A stretch of DNA of 64,000 nt from Dryas octopetala (taxonomy: Eukaryota > Streptophyta > Magnoliopsida > Rosales > Rosaceae): contig OY992837.1 in the NCBI GenBank assembly GCA_963921425.1, positions 1,709,896-1,773,895 on the forward strand, in the 5' to 3' direction. The notes under the pieces were generated by a model. That model was not told the DNA's origin and searched no databases. It worked only from the letters and a program-made list of their open reading frames with translations. The translations under genes were made by a program, and so were the position numbers. Of this stretch, positions 36,809-48,166 are shown piece after piece. Positions within the stretch are counted from its first letter, which is position 1. Each line of letters begins with the position of its first letter.

Positions 36809-37212
36809 ATGAAATTGCAGAAGTTTGTTTTGTTTTTCCTTGCCACCATGGCTATGTCTGCCCTTTTAGTCACCTCTGGTACTCCATCTGTCTCTCTCAA
36901 TACTAGTTCTTCTTTTGGCTTGTTTTTTCTTGAATGATGTTAAATAGTTTTCTCTTGTTATTTTCATGCCAAAGAGTTGAGAAAAAAATAGTTTCGATTG
37001 TAAATGGACAACTAACAAATGAAGTTGATTTTGTTTTTGAATATGCAGAGTTTGGAATGAAGCATTCAGAGCCAGTTGACCCTTTTTGCTATGAAATCTG
37101 CTCAGCTAAATTTGGGGATGCCCAGTGCCAGTCAGAGTGCTCTGGAAAACACTTCAGGCGTGGGAAGTGCATTAGGAGAGACACAGAAATACGTTGTTGT
37201 TGTAGCCCTTAG
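36809..37212 (+). CDS. Defensin-like cysteine-rich secreted peptide, 77 aa
   Basis: Two exons (36809-36878 and 37049-37212) encode 77 residues. The first exon is almost exactly a signal peptide (MKLQKFVLFFLATMAMSALL), the classic plant defensin-like gene layout with one intron near the cleavage site. The mature part has eight cysteines in the pattern C-x3-C-x8-C-x3-C-x9-C-x8-CCC (DPFCYEIC, DAQCQSEC, GKCIRRD, RCCCSP). Eight cysteines indicate four disulfides, but the closing CCC differs from the usual CxC end of plant defensins, so it may be a divergent subfamily. Role (antimicrobial or reproductive signalling) cannot be told. A TATA box lies about 85 bases upstream. Confidence 0.85.
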
Positions 37213-38158
37213 AGGCTTATTAGAGACAGGATTCAAATGAACTATGCCACCAATGCCCTGAATTTCTTGTCTTTCTAAATGAAATTGATCTATTTTTGTC
37301 AAATAAATGTAACAGCTCTATTTCTTTGCAATAAATTACCATCTTTTTATTTTGTTTGAGCTCACTATTTTTTTCTTCAATACTTATTCATAATGCATTT
37401 CTTCGATTTTAAATTATCTATACCATTATGTGGTAGTAAAATAACTTTAAACGCTTTTCACTATCTAGATAAATTTTAATTAGTACTACAAACAAGCCTA
37501 AGATTAACACAAAAAAATTCAGAAGAGAATTCGAAGTAAATACTAAATTGATTGACTTTCAATCTTTCACTTTTGTGAAGAAAGAGCCAAAGAGGGTGTT
37601 GAGTCTTGGTGGCGCACTATCGTTATAGCCATAGGATATAGGAAGTAGGAAGCACCCACTTCCCACATTTCTCACTTTCTCTATCACAAATATAGTAACA
37701 TTTCTCGGTAACAAAACATAATGAATTTTCTCATTTTGTGCTGCTCCAAGCAAATTACAATCCAACCGCAATAACCTCCAAAACAACAATATTATTACAA
37801 TATTGCTCTCAAACTCATGTGGGGGGTCCCACATGCATAGGCATTGTGATTTGTGGGGAAGGAAATTAATAATTATATATAAATCAGCGCACATAAATGT
37901 TGTTGGGTTCCTCCAAACTCACTCACTCAGTCTGAGTTACGTGACAAATTCTCACCCTCAGCATCTCCTCTATTTCTGATACCTCTTTCTTTCTCCATCT
38001 CTCTCTCTCTCTCCCTCTCATACTTCAAAACCTATTTCATTTCACTCTCTCTTTCTCTACAGATTGACTAGTGTGCTCAGAAAGAAAGAGAGAGCTTGAT
38101 TGATTGGCTTCTTGGGTTAGACTAGTTCTTCTTGATTCTTAGCAGCTTCCGTATATCT
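37213..38158. other. Intergenic region with ZDS promoter
   Basis: The 3' flank of the defensin-like gene up to about 37350, then the ZDS promoter and leader. CT-rich leader sequence occurs at about 37985-38065. No other gene seen. Confidence 0.6.
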
Positions 38159-40032
38159 ATGGCTTCTGGGGTTCTTTTCCCCGTTGCTCCTGTAACTGGT
38201 CGTTGCCGAGTGACTCCTGTCAGGACTCAGAGGTCCTCCTCCATCTGGGTTCGGTCTTCTCTGGACACAAATGTTTCTGACATGAGTGTAAATGGTAAGT
38301 TTGCTACTTCTTCTTTTCTCTTTAAACTTGAATTGTACAATTTTCTGTGCTTTCATTGATATTCAGCTTAGTTTCTTTGGCTATTCTTTTGTTTGGAAAA
38401 TTATGATGAATTTGAGGAAATTTGTGTTCTTTTTTTGGAACTATATATTATTTTGTCTTTAGGCACAATTTAAACAAGTACTGGGTGGTACATGGCCTGA
38501 TCAGACTTTTCAAGTTCCAAATTCTGTTTTAAGTTTTGATAATTTAGTATATAATAAACATACAAGATTATGTAGTTGTTTCAATGTCAAGCAGAGAAGC
38601 AAAGACTGAATTTTGCGGTTGAAATTACTAAAGGGTTAGAGTGATATGATGTTTAGCGATTAAGTAAAGAACTTTATTACGCACTGTTTGAGCTGCTATT
38701 TAGTATGCTGAGTGAGATGAATGTTTTAATTTGTCAGCTCCAAAAGGGTTGTTTCCACCTGAACCTGAACACTATCGAGGGCCAAAGCTGAAAGTGGCAA
38801 TTATTGGAGCTGGGCTTGCAGGCATGTCAACAGCAGTTGAGCTTTTAGATCAAGGCCACGAGGTTTGGCCAATTTATTTTATAGTCCTCCGACTGCTCAC
38901 AATTATGTCTGAACCGTATGTTTCATTCAATTTAGCATTATGACTTATATGTATGAATTCAATTTTGAAAATTGGAAGTTTTGACTGCAATGTTTCAGTA
39001 AGGGCATTTCATCTTTTCTGTAAGGTCATAATGTCATATCATAACTAATTGTCTCTTCCAAGGAAGCTAGTAACCTGTGTTCTTCATAAATTCTTCAGGT
39101 GGATATATATGAGTCGAGGCAGTTCATTGGTGGAAAAGTGGGATCTTTTGTTGATAAACGTGGAAACCACATTGAAATGGGACTCCATGTTTTCTTTGGT
39201 TGCTACAGTAATCTTTTCCGGTTAATGAAAAAGGTGAACTAATACTGCTTGGTTGCATTGCTATGAGTCCTATGACATTTGGATGATCATGGCATTTTTA
39301 TTATTCTTTAGCAATGTTTACATGATCTCTAATAGTTTTTCTTGGATCTCCACTTAAACAGGTGGGTGCAGATGAAAATCTACTTGTTAAGGATCATACT
39401 CACACTTTTGTAAATAAAGGGGGTGAAATTGGTGGTATGCTTTGGTGCTTGATCTCATTTGTTCAAATTTTGTCTCAAGAGTGATGATAAATCTTTCTCT
39501 TGTTAGAATCTTTCCAAAATACGTTATTTGTTACTTAATTTGCCATCACAGAACTTGATTTTCGGTTCCCAATCGGAGCACCAGTACATGGGATTCTTGC
39601 ATTTTTGACTACAAATCAGCTTAAGGTAAATTCTCCAGTTGTGACTGTCACTGACTTTGTCACAAGCCTCATCATTGCCATGTCTCATTCTGGTGACATG
39701 CTTTCCAGTTATTCTTTTATTATGGTAGCAATATAGCAAATGGCTAATAATGGAGCTTCTTGCTCATTTGAGATTTCTGTTAATGCTTTTCCTTTGTAAT
39801 TTTTTTTATGTGCAGACTTATGATAAAGCAAGAAATGCGGTGGCTCTTGCGTTAAGTCCGGTTGTAAGGGCTCTGGTTGATCCAGATGGAGCATTGAGGG
39901 ATGTACGGAATTTGGATAGTGTAAGAATAGAAACTACTTTGATCTTTTATTCCGTTCTCCATTCATATTGTGTACCTGTGAAAGTTGTTTGATTGCGCTT
40001 CTCTCTTTTCCTTTTTTCTTTGTTTATTGTTT

Positions 40033-40063
<31 letters not shown>

Positions 40064-42500
40064 GAGGGAGGGGGGAGAAATTCAGTAGTTAATATTTTTT
40101 ATACAATTGTTTTATTTTAAAAAGCTTACTTGTTTCTTACAGATAAGCTTCTCTGATTGGTTCTTGTCCAAAGGTGGCACACGCACGAGTATCCAGAGAA
40201 TGTGGGATCCTGTTGCCTATGCACTTGGGTTTATTGATTGTGATAATATCAGCGCTCGTTGTATGCTCACTATATTCACCTTGTTTGCCACTAAGACTGA
40301 GGCTTCCCTGCTGCGAATGCTCAAGGGTTCTCCAGATGTTTACTTAAGTGGGCCCATCAGAAAGTATATCATTGACAAGGGGGGCAGGTATCCATATTAA
40401 AATATAAGATTTACTAGGCAATGATGGATAATGATTTATGTTTTTCTTCTTTCTCCTATATCAGTTGATTTCTTATCAGTTGGAATCTCTTTTTCTTCCG
40501 GAACAGGTTCCATCTTAGGTGGGGATGTAGAGAGATACTGTATGATAAATCTCCTGATGGAGAAACATATGTTGCAGGAATTGCCATGTCTAAGGTAATT
40601 TACTTATCAATTATCGTGTTGCTTCTTTTAAATGCTGATGTTCCATGAATGATTTTAAAAAAAATCAGGTTATTTGAGAATTGGAATTCTTTTTATTGTT
40701 TAAATTTAGATGCTTCTATTGGAACTTGAGCTTCAAGTGTAAATACCTAATGTTTTCTTTTTTACCTTAGGCTACTAATAAGAAAATTGTGCAAGCTGAT
40801 GCTTATGTTGCAGGTTTGTGGTTTACTCTTGCTTCTTTTTTAGCCTTCCTTTTTTTAAACACTACTGCCCATTTCAGGTGAATAATTTTTTGTGTCTCAA
40901 ACTATTTTGTTTGTTTACAGCATGCGATGTGCCTGGAATCAAGAGACTGCTTCCACCAAAGTGGAGGGAATGGGATTTTTTCAATAATATTTATGATCTA
41001 GTTGGAGTTCCTGTTGTCACTGTGCAACTTAGATACAATGGCTGGGTCACAGAGTTACAGGATCTAGAACGGTCAAGGTGATTCTCCCATATATACTGAA
41101 GTACTTGGCTTGTGAAAAAGGGGTTACTTTTGTTTTAAAGATATTTTAGAAGTCTAATTTTGTTTCACTTCTTCAAGATTCATGGACAAGGCATTGCTGC
41201 TTCATTTTTTTATAGACCCTTACTTTGTGTTTTATAGGCAATTGAGGCAAGCCTTGGGGTTAGATAACCTTCTTTATACTCCAGATGCAGATTTTTCTTG
41301 TTTTGCCGATCTAGCAATTACTTCTCCAGAAGATTACTACATTGAGGGACAAGGTTCACTCCTCCAGTAAGGAAAACACACCCATTATTACTATCATTAT
41401 TGTTTCTATCTTTTGACTTTACAAATATGGATAAGACTACACGGAAAAAATTTCCATCAGGCATCAGGTCATCTTATTTCATTATTTGCACTTGTATACT
41501 TTTGAATTTAGCACTGGTGCTACTTCATCTTGCAGATGTGTTTTGACACCAGGTGATCCATACATGCCTTTACCAAACGATGAAATTATAGCAAGAGTGG
41601 CGAAACAGGTAATTCTCTTAGGAATAACACTTTTCCATTCATTAAGCAAGTTAAAGTGCAGTTGGAAGAAACTTATAAAATCATCAGTTCTGATTCTGAA
41701 TGCTTTCTGAACTTGTCGTGTCATAATATCATGTTATATTCTTCTTTTAATTCATTTAAGAGTAAAAGTAACTTCAGAAAACATATGATAGAATTAATTT
41801 CCACCACTCTTGCGATATAAAAAGTCCAGTAAACCAAAAATTTTGGTATCTCATGTCTTAAAGTAGGCCTCAGTTTACTGAATGGAATGTCAATCCCTTG
41901 AAACACAAATATGGACTAAAGAAGTGACTTCACAGAGTAGTAGTTGCCTTCACACTATGATTGTGCTTACAATTTTCTTTGTGCTTGATTGGAATAGTGA
42001 AGCATCTTCCACTCAGTTTTGCTAAAGAGAACTATGTCGACACTTACTTTTTCAACAGGTTTTGGCTCTATTCCCTTCATCCCAAGGTTTAGAAGTCACA
42101 TGGTCATCTGTTGTCAAAATCGGGCAGTCTCTATATCGTGAGGCACCTGGTAAAGATCCATTCAGACCTGATCAGAAGACTCCAGTGAAAAATTTCTTCC
42201 TTGCCGGCTCGTACACAAAACAGGTAATTAAGTTTATGCAACTGAATTTCCTGCAGAAGAAGAAAGGTGAAAGAAAGTGTTGTATATATGTAGATTCTAA
42301 ATGGGCGAGTGTAACTTTTCCAGGACTATATAGACAGCATGGAAGGGGCAACTTTGTCTGGAAGGCAAGCTTCTGCGTATATATGTGATGCTGGGGAAGA
42401 GTTGGTTGGATTGCGAAAGAAGCTTGCAGGCCGTGATTCAGATTCTGAGGAATACACAAAAGCTGCTAATACTACTACTGATGAGCTGAGTCTTGTATAA
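38159..42500 (+). CDS. ZDS: Zeta-carotene desaturase, chloroplastic
   Basis: Fourteen exons with GT-AG borders join to 574 residues, the usual length. Exons: 38159-38294, 38738-38862, 39099-39233, 39362-39434, 39552-39625, 39816-39920, 40143-40387, 40507-40594, 40771-40813, 40921-41077, 41238-41366, 41536-41608, 42059-42223 and 42324-42500. A Ser/Arg-rich N-terminus is the plastid transit peptide. The FAD dinucleotide-binding motif is [17 protein letters not shown]; family blocks include [27 protein letters not shown] and [19 protein letters not shown]. The C-terminal FAD-contact block is [20 protein letters not shown]. The enzyme introduces double bonds into zeta-carotene via neurosporene to give prolycopene, using plastoquinone, on the path to lycopene and carotenoids. 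No broken codon was found. Confidence 0.97.
40043..40077. repeat. Poly-G tract in ZDS intron 6
   Basis: A run of 22 consecutive G followed by AGGGAGGGGGGAG, preceded by a T-run. It is intronic and strand-asymmetric. Long G-runs can form quadruplexes and are also prone to length error in sequencing. Confidence 0.9.
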
Positions 42501-43310
42501 CAACACATTGTCATTCATTCGTTAGCAGTTAGCACTGAGTAGGAAAACCACCTCAAATCAAAATATGTGAAGTCAGGTGGTGACTTTGACACGATGGAGT
42601 GCACTATCTACATTACAAACTTAACGTACATTATATGAAAGTATGTATAGAAAGGTTAGTTCATGATCCAAGTATCATTCGAACTGCTGATCATGAGATG
42701 TAATGCATATTCTTAATGAGGAAATGAGGGGTTGCTGTGCTGTTTACTATCCCTTCGCATCCTACGCCTCCTCCACGCCTACTACGATTCTATTAACTTA
42801 TTAAAAGTATATAAACCGTCTTAATTTGTTCCAACTTCCATGGAATGAAGCATCATGAATTAAAATAATTAATTCCCTCTTCCACTAGATGACAAGAGGG
42901 GATAAAGGTAGTGGAGGGAGTGGCCTGCCTCACCAATTTCAGCACCTCCACGGCTCCACCTTTGTTCAGTTCAGTAATGGTAGAATAGGACCCAACTTGG
43001 AGCCACTGGCCCAATTTTGTGACGAAAAATGATACTATGGAAAGGTAACCTGTATAAATGACTGGAGGAAGATGATTGTCTTTGTTGGAAAAACCTCTCT
43101 TGAACTTGAAATACTTGTTTTACTTGTTATTTGTCTATGTTGTAAACTTATTCAAAGGCGTATGATGAATTCCTCATCTTGGGTATTGAAAATTCCTTTA
43201 CCACAAAAAGGCACTTAAAGCAAATTCCACAACCCCATATAAGAAAACCCAGACATAACTTTGATGGAATTAATGATATAAAAATTTGATATGAAACAAA
43301 GAATACCACC
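42501..43310. other. ZDS 3' flank and intergenic DNA
   Basis: The ZDS 3' untranslated region probably extends to about 42720. No further gene content was recognised. Confidence 0.6.
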
Positions 43311-44568
43311 TTATACAGTGGGGACTGTATCTGATCCCCAATTCTATTTTTTGGGTATAATTTGAGTATAACCCATATACAATGCACCGGAATCTTAACC
43401 CCAAAATTGTTTAATCCCCAAAATCTATCCCCAGTTTTGGGTATAAGTTATACCCAAAACCAAAACTCATGGCTGGCCCACCAAAAATAAAAAACCAATT
43501 TCAAAGTCATTCACATGCATGCGGGACCCATGGCTGACAAGAGGAAACTAACTCCTGCACTCCACAATCTAATATATCAGCTGCAACAAGTACACAAAAA
43601 GAATGGACGCTGCTTCCAAGACAAGCCCCCTGTAGCTCCACAGTGCAACGGCTTCCTGTCATTCAATTTGGACGGTGGGGATCTGTGTGCCGTTGAAGAT
43701 CAACGGCCCATAATGACTAAATGTTATTTTTGAACAAAAATAATAATAATAAATATAGAAAAATCGAAAAAAATGTCAAAAAAATTCGAAAAATTTCAGA
43801 AATGTTTTTAAAAATGCCTTTTAATTTTATAACGGCTAGTACACTAAAAATTCTATATAAACCTCATTCTTCTTATTTTTTTCTTTACATCTTTCTCTCT
43901 TTTACACCACATTTTCATCAAATTTAGTGAATTCAATATGGTTAGAGGTCTTGGTTGGACAATATGATTGTCGATGATGAGCGACAACAAGATGATCCAG
44001 CCTGGCAGGAGTTTAACGTGGAAGAGGCGATTAGAAGAGCAGAATCAGAGTATGACGGCGTGGAACCAAGCATACAAGGTGGGCCTCCATCATCTTTACC
44101 TGAGGAGAATGTCTGTCGCAATTTGATTAGAAATAGGCGTGTGAATGAACACTTGAAGGAAAATTTGATTGAGCACGTATGGATCCAAGCAGGAGGCGCA
44201 CCACATGCTTGAGGGGCCAATGTTGTTTAGTTTATGTGTTTATATTGTGAAATGAAATAAATTGTATTGTGTTTAACGTTTTTAATATTTTAATATTAAT
44301 ATATTAATATTGGTGTCATTTTGAAAAGCTAATTAAATTATTAACAACGATATAATATTCTTAATCATAAAATATTTTAAATATTTAATTAACGGGCACT
44401 TAATCAATTTTAAAATTAAGTAAATGAGTTAAATATTAATATCCCCATATTTAGGCATCAATACCATTGTGTTAATGATCCCCAAAATCTATATTTTTAC
44501 ACTTTTTGATCCCTAAAATTGATTTGGGTTTTGGGTATTTGGGGATCCCCATTATAGAAGGCCTTAAA
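43311..44568 (+). mobile_element. PIF/Harbinger-type element remnant
   Basis: Imperfect inverted ends face each other. The left shows GTGGGGACTGTATCTGATCC. The right, reverse-complemented, shows GGCCTTCTATAATGGGGATC, and a TTA-like target site borders each end. ATCCCCAAAATC-type motifs repeat inside both ends. The frame at 43955-44212 encodes a tail of the Harbinger (plant ALP1/HARBI1-like) transposase: NMIVDDERQQDD and NRRVNEHLKENLIEHVWIQ, corresponding to the usual LHNMIxEDER and LRxDLIEHxW blocks. Only the C-terminal 85 or so residues remain and the catalytic DDE core is absent, so it is a non-autonomous relic about 1.25 kb long. Confidence 0.7.
43955..44212 (+). pseudogene. Harbinger transposase C-terminal fragment
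   Basis: Eighty-five residues beginning MDNMIVDDERQQDDPAWQEF. The block NMIVDDER matches the end of the DDE nuclease domain in PIF/Harbinger transposases, where the last acidic catalytic residue lies nearby. The tail NEHLKENLIEHVW matches the conserved C-terminal helix. Upstream sequence no longer encodes the rest. Confidence 0.7.
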
Positions 44569-44966
44569 TAACAAAGGCAGGATAGATCCCCATTTTTGAA
44601 GCACCTTGTGACTTTGAGACTTGTATCACTAGCTAGTCTAGTAAGCAAGGAGTGTAATTTCGATTTCGAGGAAATTTTCGATGGAAATTTCGACGGAAAT
44701 TTTTTAGGAAATTTCAATTAAAATTTCGATTTCGATTTCGATAAAATTAGACAAAAACGACGGAAATTACTATCAAAATACGGAAATTTTGAATAAAACT
44801 TGACCATATATTTATTTAACATATTATTTACTATATAGATAAAAAATATTGAAAAACCAAATTATATAATAAGTTTCATGTGATATAAGGTAAATATAAT
44901 ACGTGCTGGATGTAAATACTATTAGAAAAATGAGTCACTGATTAATAATTATATAAATAACACATC

Positions 44967-45175
44967 ATACCCTAAACCCTAAACTATATACCCTCTATAT
45001 ACCATATATCATGTAAGGCTATAACCCTCCATATACCCTATACCATGTAAGGCTATACCCTCTATATACCCTATAAGCCTATTCTCTCTATATACCCTAT
45101 ACCGTATATTATTAAATTTACTTAACCATACCTTCTAAACCATAAACCATCAACAATAAACCACTCCCTAAACCC
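44967..45175. repeat. Degenerate telomere-like array, minus orientation
   Basis: CCCTAAACCCTAAAC and many ACCCTATA / ACCCTCTATATACC units. It is the reverse-complement style of the array at 23270-23560 and is likewise joined to AT-rich TTATATAAG-type sequence, hinting that both loci descend from one repeat family. Confidence 0.65.
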
Positions 45176-45791
45176 TAAATTATATTAAACTTATATACTT
45201 ACAAACTTATATAAAATTATAAACTTAAATACTCCATAGTGATATTTAGTTTATAAATTTATATCAAATTACTAAACCCATATTATAGTTTTTATAAAAA
45301 TAAAAAAAAAGAAAAAAAAAAGAAATTGCCGTAGCAGTAATGTTGGGGAGGGTTGGGAAATGTTGAAAATGCCGTAGCAGTAATTAATATTATATGCCAA
45401 ATCAAATTTGGCAAAGCAGCAAACTAGGCTAACTAATCTAATAATTAATTAATTAATCTAATAATAATGGCTACAAAGTGCTGTTAGTTATAACATGATT
45501 TTAAATTTTAAAGTTGCATTCTACAGTAAGAGTCAGTCTACAATCCATAACTAAACTATATTGGTTCCAGATCAAGGAAGCCCAAGTCCAAGACACAATC
45601 CAATCTATTCCGATCGGGATTTGGAAAAAAAATGAAAAATAAAAAAAGCAACTTAAACAAGACAAGAGGAGGAGGAGGAGGACTGGAAGTCTGGAAGACA
45701 GGAAGAGGACCGGCAAATCAGAGGGAAAGAGTGTGATAGCATGGTATAGCATAGGATCTAACTGATTGATACTCTTGGACCCTACACAGCG

Positions 45792-45917
45792 ATGCTCAGA
45801 TTCTTGAAGGGAGTTGTGGGTGGATCTGGGACTGGACCCAAAAATCTTCCCTACAACATCGGCGAAGCCTATCCCTCTGCTTGGGGCTCTTGGACTCACT
45901 TCCGGGGCACCTCCAAG
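45792..45917 (+). pseudogene. Captured exon 1 of a SCY1-like (SCYL) pseudokinase gene
   Basis: The frame reads MLRFLKGVVGGSGTGPKNLP, then YNIGEAYPSAWGSWTHFRGT and SK, ending at a GT donor. This matches the N-terminus of plant SCY1-like protein kinase-like proteins (Arabidopsis At2g40730 type), which function in tRNA export or Golgi trafficking. Only the first exon and about 130 bases of GA-rich leader (from about 45660) are present; no downstream exon follows in the element. Substitutions against my memory of the family are few, so capture may be fairly recent. Confidence 0.8.
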
Positions 45918-46185
45918 GTCGGTCACCTTCTCTTTTTGTCTGTGTTTTATCATGGATTCGAAATTTCGACGAAATTTGGGTGAAATTTCGCCAAATTTCG
46001 TCGAAAATTTACAAAAATACATATGTGGCAGTTTCGAAATTTCGGCCGAAATTTAATTGAAATTTCGGCCGAAATTTAATTGAAATTTCGCCGAAAAATT
46101 ATCGAAAATTAATGGGTATATTATAAAATTTTGAGGCTCCCCAAAAACGAAAATTTCGCCGAAATTTTCGAAATTTCATTCCTTG

Positions 46186-47529
46186 TCGTAAGAATAAGAA
46201 TGTCAGGAAAGACGTCGGAGATAAAATTGTTGGGACGAGAATGAATTGATGAAAAATTTGATATTTGAAAAAATAATATTAAATTTCTAAATTAAAAAAT
46301 TTAAAGAGGAGTGTAGAAGGGAGTGCAAATAATATGTGAGAAGAAAAAATTAAGGGTAGGATCCCAACTATTTTTCTAACTTACATAATATTTATATATT
46401 AGATATAAATAAAAAATAAAACGTAAAATATATATTATATTTAATAAAATAATGAGACATAAAATCTAAATGAAAAATTGAGATTCTTAATCTTATTGAA
46501 TTAAAAAAGTTGGAATTTTTGTATAAACATTGTATTAGGAATTTAGGAGGAGGTATCAGGTATATAATACTGAGAAAAAAATAGGATGTGTATTTTAAAA
46601 TTTTCATTAAAGAAAGGAGATAATATCATGATAATAAATGCAGTGGGGCCCACGTGACATCTAGATTACCACAAGAAGAATGAGTTGGGGTGAAGGTGTT
46701 TATATATAAAAGGCTTAGGTATAGCTTATCACAATTTCAGAATTGGCGTTCGCCGCACAACACAGAGATGTAGATCTGTGTGGCAGTGCCCCTTTTTAAG
46801 TTTTACTTCTTTTTCTCTATGGTTTTCGTACAACAGAGAGAAATCAGTTTTAGTATTTCTTTTTATCTTTTCTTTTATTTGGGTTTATGGTTATAGTACT
46901 TCTTTTTCTCCAAATCTCTTATCTCTGTCTTTCATTTTTTTGTTCGCTTACAATTTGTATTGTCTTTTTTAATATCCTTAAATTGGCATAATTTCTGTGT
47001 TTGATTTATCCATTACAATTCTTGTTTTATGTTTTTCTTTATAGATCTATTTTATGTACACAAGTAGATTGATTTATAGATGGTGAAGAAATTAACAACT
47101 GGAAGTAATTGTTTTCAGTTAATCGGTTTCAAAATTTATATTGTACTATTATTTTGGATTTGACATAATTTATGTTCAGATTGCTGTTTTTTGTTGACGA
47201 TCCCTCACTGAGCAGACTTTCTGCAATGATTCTTTTGGGGAGGTTCCAGAGATAGATCTTCCGGTGGATACGTATATCTGGATGAGAACTTGGCCCAAAA
47301 GCGGCCCAATGGTTTCCTACTTTTCAAAAGCCCGTATCAAGTCTTTCATTTTGTATTTCATATTGTGTCCTTTTAGTTATTGTAAAAACTACTTGGTATT
47401 AAACCCTCATTGGTGAAATTAATTTCTCTGGACAAAAAAACGAATGGGAAAATGGGTCCTGTTTTAGGGATCCAAGCCCAGTTTTTCTGCTGGCGGGTCA
47501 CTCCAGTTTTGGAGTGAACGGCCTCTACA
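46186..47529. other. Intergenic region
   Basis: AT-rich to about 46690. A TATA-like TATATATAAAAGG at about 46701-46713 precedes GC-richer sequence (46742-46795) that could be the first exon of an untranslated leader or a non-coding transcript. I could not match it to known snRNA or snoRNA families. Confidence 0.35.
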
Positions 47530-47573
47530 TTTTAGGGTTTTAGCCCTAAACCCAGTCCTCTCACTCTATAAAG
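47530..47573 (+). promoter_or_regulatory. Telo-box pair and TATA box
   Basis: TTTTAGGGTTTTAGCCCTAA contains telo-box (AAACCCTAA) units in both orientations, followed by TCTATAAAG at 47566-47573. This is a typical core promoter for plant translation-related or mitochondrial-protein genes. It sits upstream of a leader ending CATTTCAG|GTATGC, with acceptor CTTGTAG just before the start codon of the small gene at 47900. Confidence 0.6.
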
Positions 47574-47899
47574 CCTTCTCCTTGGATTGGAAACTAAGCC
47601 CTAGGAATTCTCAACCTCAAAGATCCATTTCAGGTATGCAAATTAACACTTCTATTGTGCATCTTCTTTAAATGTTTTTTTTTTCACTTTAATTTTTAGT
47701 ATTCCCCTCTCCACCCCTACTTCGTTCAGTTACTGAAGTGACTATAATGGGTATTAATTTTGTTTTTCACTTGCTTTTCTGAGTCTTCATCGCTCCCAGG
47801 ACAGTCTTTTGTTTTTCCCTTGTTTTTCTTTTTGCTTTCTTGTAATTCCTTTTGGTTTCTGTGATTAGCTTTTGTCTTGTGTTTCGTCTTGTAGCAAAG

Positions 47900-48166
47900 A
47901 TGTCTGCGATTTGGAAGTTTACTAAAGCAGTGGCTTTTTGTACTTGGGTAATTAAGTGCATAACACTTCAAAATGAAATTAATACTCACAGATTTTGTGA
48001 AGCACAGACTGTTCCAGCACTGAGAGAACTTAGGTTTTTTAATGGAATATATGATAGAATTCTGGAAGAATGTAATGGCAACAGAGAGCTTGATCCAACC
48101 ATGGTGTATTGTGAAATATTTGCTGCAGAAGTGCAAGAATTGGAGAAGAAGTCGGGACAAGCTTGA
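47900..48166 (+). CDS. Small hypothetical protein, 88 aa
   Basis: The frame starts MSAIWKFTKAVAFCTWVIKC and ends ELEKKSGQA. A CTTGTAG acceptor four to five bases before this ATG and a donor near 47635 suggest a leader intron; without splicing an upstream in-frame ATG (47852) would be used. Residues 8-20 are hydrophobic (TKAVAFCTWVIKC). The remainder is helical and charged (PALRELRFFNGIYDRILEEC). I do not recognise a family. The telo-box promoter and complete structure support a real gene. Its shape resembles that of the small proteins at 2276, 3922 and 50436. Confidence 0.6.
   Translation: MSAIWKFTKAVAFCTWVIKCITLQNEINTHRFCEAQTVPALRELRFFNGIYDRILEECNGNRELDPTMVYCEIFAAEVQELEKKSGQA

Larger units (their letters stand above)
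44646..46185. mobile_element. hAT-like non-autonomous transposon carrying a SCY1-like kinase exon
   Basis: The left end CAAGGAGTGTAATTTCGA mirrors the right end, which reads CAAGGAATGAAATTTCGA on the minus strand. Both ends continue in repetitive GGAAATTTCG(A/C)CGAAATTT units (44655-44770 and 45955-46175). Flanking TAGTAAG / TCGTAAG may be a decayed target duplication, compatible with hAT. Inside are a degenerate telomere-like array (44967-45175), AT-rich filler and exon 1 of a host gene at 45792-45917. No transposase remains. It is therefore a second gene-carrying element in this window, of a different superfamily from the CACTA one. Confidence 0.72.

Noticed and set aside
46735-46800. A possible spliceosomal or snoRNA gene after a TATA box
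   Set aside because: No USE promoter motif and no match to U-snRNA or box motifs that I could recognise.
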